Shown here piece by piece: positions 16,248-21,948 of a stretch of 21,948 nucleotides of DNA. Location: contig CAYOVG010000075.1 of NCBI GenBank assembly GCA_964407285.1, positions 1 through 21,948 of the forward strand, given 5' to 3'. The position numbers and the translations under genes were made by a program. A model generated the notes under the pieces. That model did not search any database, was not told the DNA's origin, and was given only the letters and a program-made list of their open reading frames with translations. Source of the stretch: CAYOVG01 sp964407285. Its GTDB lineage: Bacteria > Desulfobacterota > Syntrophobacteria > Syntrophobacterales > Syntrophobacteraceae. Within the stretch, counting starts at the first letter, position 1, and every line of letters starts with the position of its first letter.

Positions 16248-16330
16248 CTCTATTGCGGGCGGGAGGGTGAAAGAAGGTGAACTGCCGGTCCCATGAATCC
16301 CGAGGATCGCGCTTTCTATCAGCCTGTTAG
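16248..16330 (+). repeat. Decayed copy of the dispersed repeat (copy 6)
   Basis: TATTGCGGGCGGGAGGGTGA (16251-16270) resembles the CATTGCGGGCAGGCTGGTGA part of copy 1, and GATCGCGCTTTCTATCAGCC with TGTTAG (16305-16330) resembles the right end of copy 3. The central GGCGTAC palindrome is missing. It fills the gap between the exported decarboxylase-like gene and the flavoprotein gene. Confidence 0.5.
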
Positions 16331-16466
16331 GACCGGGCCGCAGGCTGCGTCCGGCGCCGCCCTGCCCGGTGACACACGTCGGAGGGGTAGGGGGGAGATA
16401 AGGAGAAAGCGCCTTTTCTCCCGCCGAAAAATGGGAAGGTCTTCGAGAACCCAAAGGGAGAAGAGC

Positions 16467-17849
16467 ATGAGTGAAACCAAGCGGACCACGGACATCGTAT
16501 TCGTGGGCGGAGGTTCGGCGGGTCTTTCGGGAGCGTTACGGGCCCGTGAATTGGGACTTAGGACGGTGGTCCTCGAGAAACTCGGTTCCTGTGGGGGCGA
16601 CGCCATGATCGCGGCGGGATTTTGGATCGCGGCCGAGTCCAAGTTTCAGAAAGAGAAGGGTGTACAGGACTCGAAAGCGGCGTTGTACCGATATCTTATG
16701 GAGTACTCGTCGTACCGGTGCCGCCCCGAACTCGTTCGCGTGCTGGTGGACCGGTGCGCGGGCAACATCGAATGGCTGGAGCGGCAAGGACTGGTTTTCG
16801 GCAAGGACGTACACGTCCACGGACCTACCACGGTCCCCCGGGTGATTCAGAACGAAGGAATGGGCGCCCAGTATGTCAAGGTATTGAAGGAACGCGCCGA
16901 GGCTCTTGGAACCGAAATCCTGCTCAGGACGGGGGCCGAATCCCTGGTCATGGAGGGCGGGGCCGTCGTAGGAGTCATCGGCGAAACCGAGGCCGGCGAG
17001 AGGCTGGATGTGCGGGCCAGGGGCGTGGTACTGGCAACGGGCGGCTTCGGGAAAAACGCGGACATGGTGAAAAAACACCTTCCGGTGGATCGGCATGCCA
17101 TGATCTGCGCGGGATGGGCCAAAGGAGACAACGTTCGTCTCGCGCAGGAAGCGGGAGCGGCCGTAGAGGACCTGAACGTAGGTCTGCTGTACAAGGCGGA
17201 AATGCCCGATACCGCCGGACTCTCCATGCGCAGTTTCTATCTTCTTCTATTTAACAACTACCCCGTTGTCAACAGGTTGGGCGAACGGTTCATGGACGAA
17301 AGCGCATGGAACGCGTATTTCTCCTACTCGTTGAAAAACCAGCCCGGAGGCAGCGCCTTCGTCATCATCGATGAGGACATGCGCACCGCCAATCCCTTCA
17401 CGGATCTTTCAAAGGAAATCCAATCCGGTCGAATCAAGAAGGCGGATTCATTCCGCGACTTGGCGCTTCAAACGGGTCTGCCCCTGGAGACCTTCGAGGC
17501 CACCGTGCAGAGATACAATGCCTTTGCCGCCAAGGGCGAGGACGAAGAGTTCGGCAAGCCGGCGGCGTCGCTGACGCCGCTCGCCAAGGCTCCGTATTAC
17601 GCCATTGAGATTGTGCCCCTGGTGTTGAATACGGTGGGCGGCCCGGTTATCGATGCCAAAGCCCGGGTCTTGAAGGCCGACGGCGCCCCCATAGACGGAT
17701 TGTACGCCGCCGGCAATGGGACCGCCGGGTTCTACGACAGCTATCCATCCACCGGAATCGGACTTCAGATCTCGAGCATTTTTGGACAGGTCGCCGCGGA
17801 ATCGGTAAAGGAGGCCATGGCCTACCCGGACGGATCGTACGTCATCTGA
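16467..17849 (+). CDS. FAD-dependent oxidoreductase, fumarate reductase / ketosteroid dehydrogenase flavoprotein family
   Basis: 460 residues, no signal peptide, no haem motif. The Rossmann FAD site is DIVFVGGGSAGLSGALRA (9-26), followed by VVLEK (34-38) and GGDAMIAAGFW. A second FAD segment near 190 reads ARGVVLATGGFGKNADMV. The substrate cap carries PVVNRLGERFMDES, and the C-terminus has the family signature TVGGPVIDAKARV...GLYAAGNGTAGFYDSYPSTGIGLQIS. Relatives reduce or dehydrogenate C=C bonds next to a carbonyl or carboxylate (fumarate, urocanate, 3-ketosteroids). Substrate cannot be assigned. The start at 16467 has GGGAG six bases upstream; a longer frame to 16293 overlaps a decayed repeat and is basic and disordered, so it is rejected. 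It follows the decarboxylase pair in the same direction. Confidence 0.9.
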   Translation: MSETKRTTDIVFVGGGSAGLSGALRARELGLRTVVLEKLGSCGGDAMIAAGFWIAAESKFQKEKGVQDSKAALYRYLMEYSSYRCRPELVRVLVDRCAGNIEWLERQGLVFGKDVHVHGPTTVPRVIQNEGMGAQYVKVLKERAEALGTEILLRTGAESLVMEGGAVVGVIGETEAGERLDVRARGVVLATGGFGKNADMVKKHLPVDRHAMICAGWAKGDNVRLAQEAGAAVEDLNVGLLYKAEMPDTAGLSMRSFYLLLFNNYPVVNRLGERFMDESAWNAYFSYSLKNQPGGSAFVIIDEDMRTANPFTDLSKEIQSGRIKKADSFRDLALQTGLPLETFEATVQRYNAFAAKGEDEEFGKPAASLTPLAKAPYYAIEIVPLVLNTVGGPVIDAKARVLKADGAPIDGLYAAGNGTAGFYDSYPSTGIGLQISSIFGQVAAESVKEAMAYPDGSYVI

Positions 17850-17861
17850 AAAAAAGCCGCA

Positions 17862-17891
17862 GGAACCCTTGCCCCCTTCAGGCAAAGGTCC
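17862..17891 (+). terminator. Hairpin after the flavoprotein gene
   Basis: CCTTGCC (17867-17873) pairs with GGCAAAGG (17881-17888, one bulged A) around a seven-base loop, with GGA/TCC outside. It starts 13 bases past the stop. There is no T tract behind it. Confidence 0.4.
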
Positions 17892-18019
17892 CTGGTATGG
17901 ATGGGATACTGAAGGCGGTACGGTCGGCTGCGGAACGCGGCCGTCCTTTATTGGGTTCTCGAGGCGGTCAAGACGTTGTCGGGGTCAATCCGGGGGCGGG
18001 GGTGACCCCCGTCTCCTAC

Positions 18020-18120
18020 CAGCCCGTTGATAAACAGCACTGCGGGGCAGGCCATTGAAAAACGCGATTTGCTTTCACGCCCTCGGCGTAACCGTAAATC
18101 GCGTTTTTTGCCGGCCTGCC
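18020..18120 (+). repeat. Dispersed palindromic repeat, copy 2 (internally deleted), acting as hairpin between convergent genes
   Basis: Starts CAGCCCGTTGATAAACAGC like copy 1 and ends GCGTTTTTTGCCGGCCTGCC, but lacks the central GAGGAATGAGGCGTAC block. Inside, AAAAACGCGATTT (18058-18070) and AAATCGCGTTTTT (18096-18108) are perfect 13-base inverted repeats, with ACGCC-ctc-GGCGT in the loop. It lies ten bases before the stop of the minus-strand gene, so its A- and T-flanked stem is well placed as a terminator in both directions. Confidence 0.8.
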
Positions 18121-18129
18121 GGGACGTTC

Positions 18130-18864
18130 CTATTCCTTCAACTTGAGTGTCAGGCGGCCGTCGGAGACCCGGACATATTCCACCCCCGCGGCCAGGGTGT
18201 TCCAGAAGCCTTTTTCCATGCCGAATTCCTGAATGAGATCCACATTCTTGACCCCGCCCAGCCAGGCATTGGGCAGCGGAACGCCCCAGATGCTGACGCC
18301 CTTCAGTGCGATTACGGGTCTTTGGTCGGCATAACGCAATTCCAGTCCGGCGGTCACCTTGAGCGTCCTGCCGCCCAGCAACGGCAAATCCGGATCCAGG
18401 GGGATCAGGACTTTGGCGCTGGCCATATCCTCGGACAGATCGATGGCGACCTTCCGGGCCAGATCGGTATTCCGGGCCAACAGGGCGTTGATTTCCCGGG
18501 TGGAAAAGGAGATCTCCCGGGTCGCCTGCGACTCGTCGTACCGTTCGGGTTGGAGGGGCTCCATCTTCCGGGCCGGGACAGGCGCATGCCGGCCCGATGC
18601 AGGATCACCGGGGGTGGGTTCCGGTTCGACGGCGGCTCGCCGTTGCATGGGCTCCAGATCCCGGAGTTTGGCCTCCAGGGCCGCCGCTTCCTTGGAACTC
18701 AATTCCACCGGATGAAACGACTGGGGAAACATCATGCGTGTAACCAGGAAATAGGTGAGTGCGCATGCCACGGCGGCGGCAAACAGGACGAGGAACCAGG
18801 TTCGCCCCCATGAACTTCTTGTTTTCGGCTCCGATGACGTCATACGGTTGCGATCCGGTTCCAT
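18130..18864 (-). CDS. Membrane-anchored protein of unknown function
   Basis: 244 residues. A short basic N-terminus is followed by one transmembrane segment (about 22-43, RTWFLVLFAAAVACALTYFLV), then a proline- and charge-rich linker (about 70-118), then a compact C-terminal domain starting ISFSTREINALLARNTDLARKV. That domain contains 'DMASAKVLIPLDPDLPLLGGRTLKV', 'GVSIWGVPLPNAWLGGVKNVDL' and ends VSDGRLTLKLKE; I have seen similar domains in deltaproteobacterial hypothetical proteins, but no function is known to me. The anchor places the domain in the periplasm. The start at 18864 has AAAGG six bases upstream; a longer frame to 19329 would run through the divergent gene's promoter and is rejected. 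It converges with the flavoprotein gene. Confidence 0.8.
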   Translation of the reverse strand: MEPDRNRMTSSEPKTRSSWGRTWFLVLFAAAVACALTYFLVTRMMFPQSFHPVELSSKEAAALEAKLRDLEPMQRRAAVEPEPTPGDPASGRHAPVPARKMEPLQPERYDESQATREISFSTREINALLARNTDLARKVAIDLSEDMASAKVLIPLDPDLPLLGGRTLKVTAGLELRYADQRPVIALKGVSIWGVPLPNAWLGGVKNVDLIQEFGMEKGFWNTLAAGVEYVRVSDGRLTLKLKE

Positions 18865-19020
18865 GGGCGACCTTTCCAGGGCATGCAAGGTGATCCAATC
18901 AGCAGACGGTACCATTCGTTGTCTTCCGAGAGAAGTATGGGAGAACGGGTGTTCTGTGTCAAGGTGAACGCGGCGACAGGCAACCCCGGAGACGGGGTGC
19001 CGGCACCGAAAAGGCCGGGC

Positions 19021-19049
19021 GTGAAACCGGGAGTTGTTTGGGCTATAAC
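19021..19049 (+). promoter_or_regulatory. Sigma-70-type promoter candidate for the QueG-like gene
   Basis: GTGAAA (19021-19026, four of six) and TATAAC (19044-19049, five of six) are 17 bases apart, with a predicted start near 19056. A CAACA-cctt-TGTTG hairpin follows just after. It gives a leader of about 60 bases. Confidence 0.45.
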
Positions 19050-19117
19050 AATTTTCAACACCTTTGTTGTCTCCAGTGGAGGCTTGCGCCGAATACGTGG
19101 AAAGGAACGGAAGAGGA

Positions 19118-19912
19118 ATGGCAGTGAAAGCGCTCGAAGAAGAGGTAAAGGACATGGCCCTCCGCCAGGGAGCGGACCTGGTGGGAGTCGTCCGCGCGGG
19201 AGATCTTCCGGAACACGAAGAGGAGATTACTCGAATCCTGCCGTCGGCGAAGAGCATCGTGGTGGTTGTGGCCAGGCACAGCCTGGCGGCGATACGATCC
19301 TCCAACAACCAGGTGGCCCAGTTCGACACTATTCATGCTTATGGAGAAGCGGAAAAGGCGGCTCATGGCCTGGCGCGGTTCCTCGAGTCACGCGGGGCGC
19401 CCTCCGTGGCCGTACCGGCCTTCATTCCGCTGGATATGGGGGCGCGCAAGAAGGGGATGCGAGGCGAGATCTGCTGGCGCAGGGCCGGGGTACGGGCGGG
19501 ACTCGGCAGCTACGGGGAAAACGGCCTCCTGGTCACCCGTTCTTTCGGCAGTGCGGTGCGTATTTCCGGGGTGGTTACCGCCGCGGATCTGGCCGGGGAC
19601 CCGGTTCTTGATGAAGACGTTTGCGATCATTGCATGCGGTGTGTCAAGGTCTGTCCGGCGGAGGCACTGGCGGGATGTGGAAAGATCAACAAGAAGCGCT
19701 GCGGCGACGTGATCTTCAAGCACGGATTCCGGTATTTCCAGCAGATAATGGAGGGGATCGCAAAGGGGACGTATGTCGATACGCGGGGTATCCTCGAGGG
19801 GGAAGGACTCAGAGAACTGTGGCAGAACTTCATGACAGGGAACTACTACTACTGTTTCCAATGCCAGGCTCAGTGCCCCGCATCTGCCCTCTATCCCAGG
19901 GATAACCCCTGA
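19118..19912 (+). CDS. Iron-sulfur protein related to epoxyqueuosine reductase (QueG-like, short form)
   Basis: 264 residues. The N-terminal half (about 1-150) resembles the QueG / reductive-dehalogenase core: 'ADLVGVVRAGDL', 'AKSIVVVVARHS', 'GARKKGMRGEICWRRAGVRAGLGSYGENGLLVT'. A ferredoxin motif follows, CDHCMRCVKVCP (Cys169, 172, 175, 179), then isolated Cys187 and Cys195 and a second set CFQCQAQCP (Cys246, 249, 253), enough for two [4Fe-4S] clusters. True QueG is about 350 residues or more with a C-terminal repeat domain; this one stops right after the second cluster, so tRNA queuosine synthesis is doubtful and a different redox or cobamide-linked role is possible. ATG 19118 has AGAGG almost touching it; GTG 19124, six bases after AGAGGA, is an alternative start. 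Confidence 0.85.
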   Translation: MAVKALEEEVKDMALRQGADLVGVVRAGDLPEHEEEITRILPSAKSIVVVVARHSLAAIRSSNNQVAQFDTIHAYGEAEKAAHGLARFLESRGAPSVAVPAFIPLDMGARKKGMRGEICWRRAGVRAGLGSYGENGLLVTRSFGSAVRISGVVTAADLAGDPVLDEDVCDHCMRCVKVCPAEALAGCGKINKKRCGDVIFKHGFRYFQQIMEGIAKGTYVDTRGILEGEGLRELWQNFMTGNYYYCFQCQAQCPASALYPRDNP

Positions 19913-20001
19913 TCCTTGAACCGGAGCAGGTTAATGTCTAATCTGGAAGTAGACGCCTCACGCGAAGACGCGAAGAGATATTGAGGACGTGGCCGCCATA
20001 A

Positions 20002-20169
20002 CAGCCCGTTGAAAAACAGCATTTCGGGCAGGCTGTTCAAAAATGATAAGATGCAAGGCGCGCGAATCGTGAGGAATGAGGCGTACAACCAGTATACGCC
20101 GCAATGACGAAGGATGAAGCGTCACGCCAAAGGCGTGAAAGCAGATCGCGTTTTTCATCAGCCTGTCAA
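20002..20169 (+). repeat. Dispersed palindromic repeat, copy 3 (full length)
   Basis: Runs from CAGCCCGTTGAAAAACAGC to GCGTTTTTCATCAGCCTGTC, about 168 bases. A core palindrome GGCGTA (20080-20085) / TACGCC (20095-20100) is followed by GCAATGACGAAGGATGAAGC, then TCACGCCAAAGGCGTGA (a second hairpin), then AGATCGCGTTTTTC. It is the best reference copy. Confidence 0.88.
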
Positions 20170-20299
20170 GGAAACTCTGAAGTAATGCATTCAGGGGTGT
20201 TTCCGTTCAAGAGGAACACAAGACGGGAAGCCTTCTCGTCCTCCCTGGATACCTTCCGAACGGTTCCCTCCAGAATATTCAAAAGATTATGCTAACTCA

Positions 20300-20328
20300 T
20301 TGAAGAAATCAATAAGCCGGTATATGAT
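20300..20328 (+). promoter_or_regulatory. Sigma-70-type promoter candidate for the ferredoxin-type gene
   Basis: TTGAAG (20300-20305, four of six) and TATGAT (20323-20328, five of six) are exactly 17 bases apart. The predicted start is near 20335, giving a leader of about 185 bases. Confidence 0.5.
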
Positions 20329-20337
20329 ATCAGCATA

Positions 20338-20359
20338 CGGGTACATAGTCCGGTACCCG
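20338..20359. promoter_or_regulatory. Palindrome at the transcription start (operator or leader hairpin)
   Basis: CGGGTAC (20338-20344) and GTACCCG (20353-20359) are perfect inverted repeats around an eight-base loop, beginning a few bases after the predicted start. It could be a repressor site, possibly for the downstream protein itself, or an mRNA 5' hairpin. Confidence 0.4.
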
Positions 20360-20520
20360 CTTGCAAAGGGTTCGGTGGAGGATGCTCGCGCCGGTGTCGG
20401 GGCTGCGGATTCTTCGGGAGTGTGGCCAAGGCCGAAAAGGGGGCGATCTTGCGGCGGGGGTGTGGAATGTGCACTCCGGCGGATGCGTTCCCTGAAACCT
20501 ACATGAGGAGGGTTTGCGCA

Positions 20521-21606
20521 ATGAACGACGAAACGTATCGCAAACTGGCCGCCGTGCTGGATACACTCCCCAACGGGTTTCCAGCTACGGAAAGTGGGGT
20601 GGAACTGCGAATTCTGAAGAAGATCTTCCGGCCCGAGCAGGCGGAACTGTTCTGCGACCTGAAGCTGCACTTCGAAACCGCCGAGCAGATCGCCCAGCGC
20701 ACGGGACGTCCCCTCGAGGGGTTAAAGAAGATGCTGGTGGGAATGTGGAAGCGGGGACAGATCTTCGGAGCCGCGCTCGGGGACGTGACGGTGTTCAAGA
20801 TGGTCCCCTGGGCCCTGGGGATCTATGAGTTTCAGCTTCCCTACATGGATCGGGAGTTGGCCGAGATGTGCGAGGAGTACATGCCGGTCTTCGGCCGGCA
20901 GTTTTTTGACCACAAACCCCCGCTGATGCAGGTCATTCCCGTGGAGAAAGAGATTCCCGCCCGGCACGAGGCCTTGAGCTATGAGAAGGTGTCCTCCATC
21001 ATAGACAACGGCCGCGCCTTCATGGTCATGGAGTGCATCTGCAAGAAGGAACAGGGCCTTCTGGACAACCCCTGCAAAAAACCCACGCACGTGTGCATGG
21101 GCATTGCCCCCATACCCGGGATCTTCGACAGCAGCCCGTTGGGAAAGGCTGTTTCTCAGGAGGCGGCCCATGAAACCATTAAGAAGGCCGAGGAAGCGGG
21201 TCTGGTGCACCTCACCTGGAACGTGCAGAACGGCCACTTCTTCGTGTGCAACTGCTGCGGATGCTGCTGCGGGGTCCTGCGATCCATCAACGAAATGGGC
21301 CTTCCCGCGTCCCACGTCGTGAATTCCTACTACTATGCGGAAATCGACGCGGACAACTGCACCGCCTGTGGAACGTGCGCCGAAGAGCGATGCCAGGTGC
21401 ATGCCATTCAGGAGGGGGACGAAGCCTACGCCGTCATTCGGGACAGGTGCATCGGGTGCGGGCTCTGTGTCGACACGTGTCCGTCCGACGCCATACGCCT
21501 GGTGCGCAAGAGCGATGAAGACCTGGCGCTTCCTCCGCAGGACGAGATGGCCTGGTACGAAGAACGCGGGCGCCTGCGCGGCGTGGATTTCAGCGCGTAC
21601 AAGTAA
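20521..21606 (+). CDS. Cysteine-rich double [4Fe-4S] ferredoxin-type protein with possible winged-helix N-terminus
   Basis: 361 residues, no signal peptide. Residues about 40-85 (AELFCDLKLHFETAEQIAQRTGR then LEGLKKMLVGMWKRGQIF) look like a winged-helix fold. The middle has a distinctive cysteine set, ECICKKE (Cys172, 174), Cys185, Cys192 in HVCMG, and CNCCGCCCG (243-251). The C-terminus carries two ferredoxin motifs: Cys280-x2-Cys-x2-Cys-x4-Cys291 (atypical, no following proline) and CIGCGLCVDTCP (Cys310, 313, 316, 320). I recall similar 4Fe-4S proteins in sulfate reducers and syntrophs, with unknown function. A redox-sensing regulator or an electron-transfer scaffold are both possible. The start is set by AGGAGGG eight bases upstream; the frame extends to 20422 without a ribosome site. 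Likely monocistronic. Confidence 0.87.
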   Translation: MNDETYRKLAAVLDTLPNGFPATESGVELRILKKIFRPEQAELFCDLKLHFETAEQIAQRTGRPLEGLKKMLVGMWKRGQIFGAALGDVTVFKMVPWALGIYEFQLPYMDRELAEMCEEYMPVFGRQFFDHKPPLMQVIPVEKEIPARHEALSYEKVSSIIDNGRAFMVMECICKKEQGLLDNPCKKPTHVCMGIAPIPGIFDSSPLGKAVSQEAAHETIKKAEEAGLVHLTWNVQNGHFFVCNCCGCCCGVLRSINEMGLPASHVVNSYYYAEIDADNCTACGTCAEERCQVHAIQEGDEAYAVIRDRCIGCGLCVDTCPSDAIRLVRKSDEDLALPPQDEMAWYEERGRLRGVDFSAYK

Positions 21607-21616
21607 GGTAATCGTT

Positions 21617-21654
21617 CACAGGGGGGGAACTTTTTCAAAAGTTCCCCCCCTGTG
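21617..21654. terminator. Perfect 18-bp inverted repeat after the ferredoxin-type gene
   Basis: CACAGGGGGGGAACTTTT (21617-21634) and AAAAGTTCCCCCCCTGTG (21637-21654) are exact complements separated by two bases, starting 11 bases past the stop codon. In RNA this gives a very stable hairpin with a loop of TC plus opened A-T pairs. No T tract follows on the plus strand, but the T4/A4 inside the stem and the position argue for transcript termination or 3'-end protection. Confidence 0.7.
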
Positions 21655-21672
21655 CCCCCTTCAAAACGTTTG

Positions 21673-21831
21673 GCAGGCCGCTGAAAAACGCGATCTGCGG
21701 CGTTGCGTTTCCTCCTTCGTCATTTCGGCGTACTGTACGCCTCATTCCTCAGGATTTGCCACGCCAACGGCGAGGCTTACATCCCATCGTTTTTGAACAG
21801 CCTGCGTGAAATTCTGTTCTTTAACGGGCTG
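21673..21831 (-). repeat. Dispersed palindromic repeat, copy 4 (inverted orientation)
   Basis: Read on the minus strand it starts CAGCCCGTTAAAGAACAG and ends GATCGCGTTTTTCAGCGGCC. The core palindrome is GGCGTAC-one base-GTACGCC (21727-21741), flanked by GAGGAATGA and GAAATGACGAAGGA as in copy 3. It lies just after the 18-bp hairpin. Confidence 0.85.
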
Positions 21832-21898
21832 TTATGCGGACGGAAAGTAAGAGGCCGTGATCTTATACGGGTTTGTCTAATCATTGGTGCGCCTTTAA

Positions 21899-21916
21899 CA
21901 GCCCGTTGAAGAACGG
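21899..21916 (+). repeat. End fragment of the dispersed repeat (copy 5)
   Basis: CAGCCCGTTGAAGAAC matches only the left end of the family; what follows (GGTCGTTGCTGAAAATACG) does not continue the repeat. It is either a solitary end or a truncated insertion immediately upstream of the next gene. Confidence 0.45.
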
Positions 21917-21935
21917 TCGTTGCTGAAAATACGAA

Positions 21936-21948
21936 CGGAGGTAATAAA
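21936..21948 (+). promoter_or_regulatory. Shine-Dalgarno-like sequence at the window edge
   Basis: CGGAGGTAATAAA ends the window. GGAGGT followed by an A/T-rich spacer is the usual pattern a few bases before a start codon, so a plus-strand gene probably begins at or just beyond the right edge. Confidence 0.45.

Larger units (their letters stand above)
19913..20520. other. Intergenic region before the ferredoxin-type gene
   Basis: About 600 bases with no credible gene. It contains repeat copy 3 (20002-20169), a promoter candidate (20300-20328) and a palindrome just downstream of it (20338-20359). The remaining 160 bases up to the gene form a GC-rich leader in which I see no riboswitch I recognise. 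Confidence 0.5.

Noticed and set aside
16293..16466. N-terminal extension of the flavoprotein frame
   Set aside because: It overlaps a decayed repeat, is rich in Arg and Gly, and has no ribosome site; the FAD motif sits at the expected distance from the ATG at 16467.
18865..19329. N-terminal extension of the membrane-anchored protein frame
   Set aside because: It would cross the divergent promoter and the start of the QueG-like gene; AAAGG precedes the ATG at 18864.
19891..20158. Short minus-strand frames in the repeat copies encoding similar peptides (YASFL...SFLNSLPE...FFNG), also near 14053-14361 and 21703-21909
   Set aside because: The similarity follows from the shared repeat DNA; frames shift between copies and have no start signals, so they are likely sources of spurious hypothetical proteins.
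14079..21916. CRISPR array
   Set aside because: The repeats are long, palindromic, kilobases apart and in both orientations, with no regular spacers or cas genes.

Overview
The window reads like the chromosome of an anaerobic, GC-rich Desulfobacterota (deltaproteobacterial) relative. The pointers are a CxxCH di-haem cytochrome, two [4Fe-4S] proteins, two acetoacetate-decarboxylase-fold proteins beside a fumarate-reductase-type flavoprotein, a sigma-54 activator, and small proteins of a type I associate with this group. The lineage is inferred from gene content only; there is no rRNA, tRNA, CRISPR array or complete insertion sequence.

Layout. 1-900: the 3' end of an unidentified gene, a gene-poor stretch, and a frameshifted Fic-family remnant (619-872). 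925-1572: secreted di-haem cytochrome c. 1688-1984 (-): 98-aa uncharacterised protein. 2526-3515: ARPP-1-like protein, followed by two large hairpins. 3710-4846 (-): vWA/OmpA lipoprotein. 4925-5335 (-): small exported protein with a TTG start. 5687-7348 (-): sigma-54 enhancer-binding regulator. 7497-13629: a four-gene tripartite efflux operon (103-aa protein, membrane fusion lipoprotein, RND pump, outer-membrane factor), divergent from the regulator and preceded by a candidate -24/-12 promoter. 14441-17849: two acetoacetate-decarboxylase-family genes, one cytoplasmic and one with a signal peptide, then an FAD oxidoreductase. 18130-18864 (-): membrane-anchored unknown. 19118-19912: QueG-like iron-sulfur protein. 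20521-21606: Cys-rich double-ferredoxin protein with a possible DNA-binding N-terminus. The window ends on a Shine-Dalgarno-like sequence for a gene just outside.

The most striking non-coding signal is a family of roughly 100-170 bp palindromic dispersed repeats with CAGSCCGTTGAAAAAC-like inverted ends. Three recognisable full copies (two +, one -), one internally deleted copy, one decayed copy and one end fragment sit in intergenic gaps between 14.0 kb and the right edge; the first 13.6 kb has at most a distant relative. A core palindrome GGCGTAC...GTACGCC is kept while its loop varies in length, which points to a structured mobile or REP-like element.

Likely cooperation: the sigma-54 regulator probably controls the efflux operon. 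The two decarboxylase-fold proteins and the flavoprotein may act on a common carbonyl or keto-acid substrate, one of them in the periplasm. The iron-sulfur proteins suggest redox functions, but no pathway can be assigned from sequence alone. No clearly novel multi-gene defence or mobile system was found.
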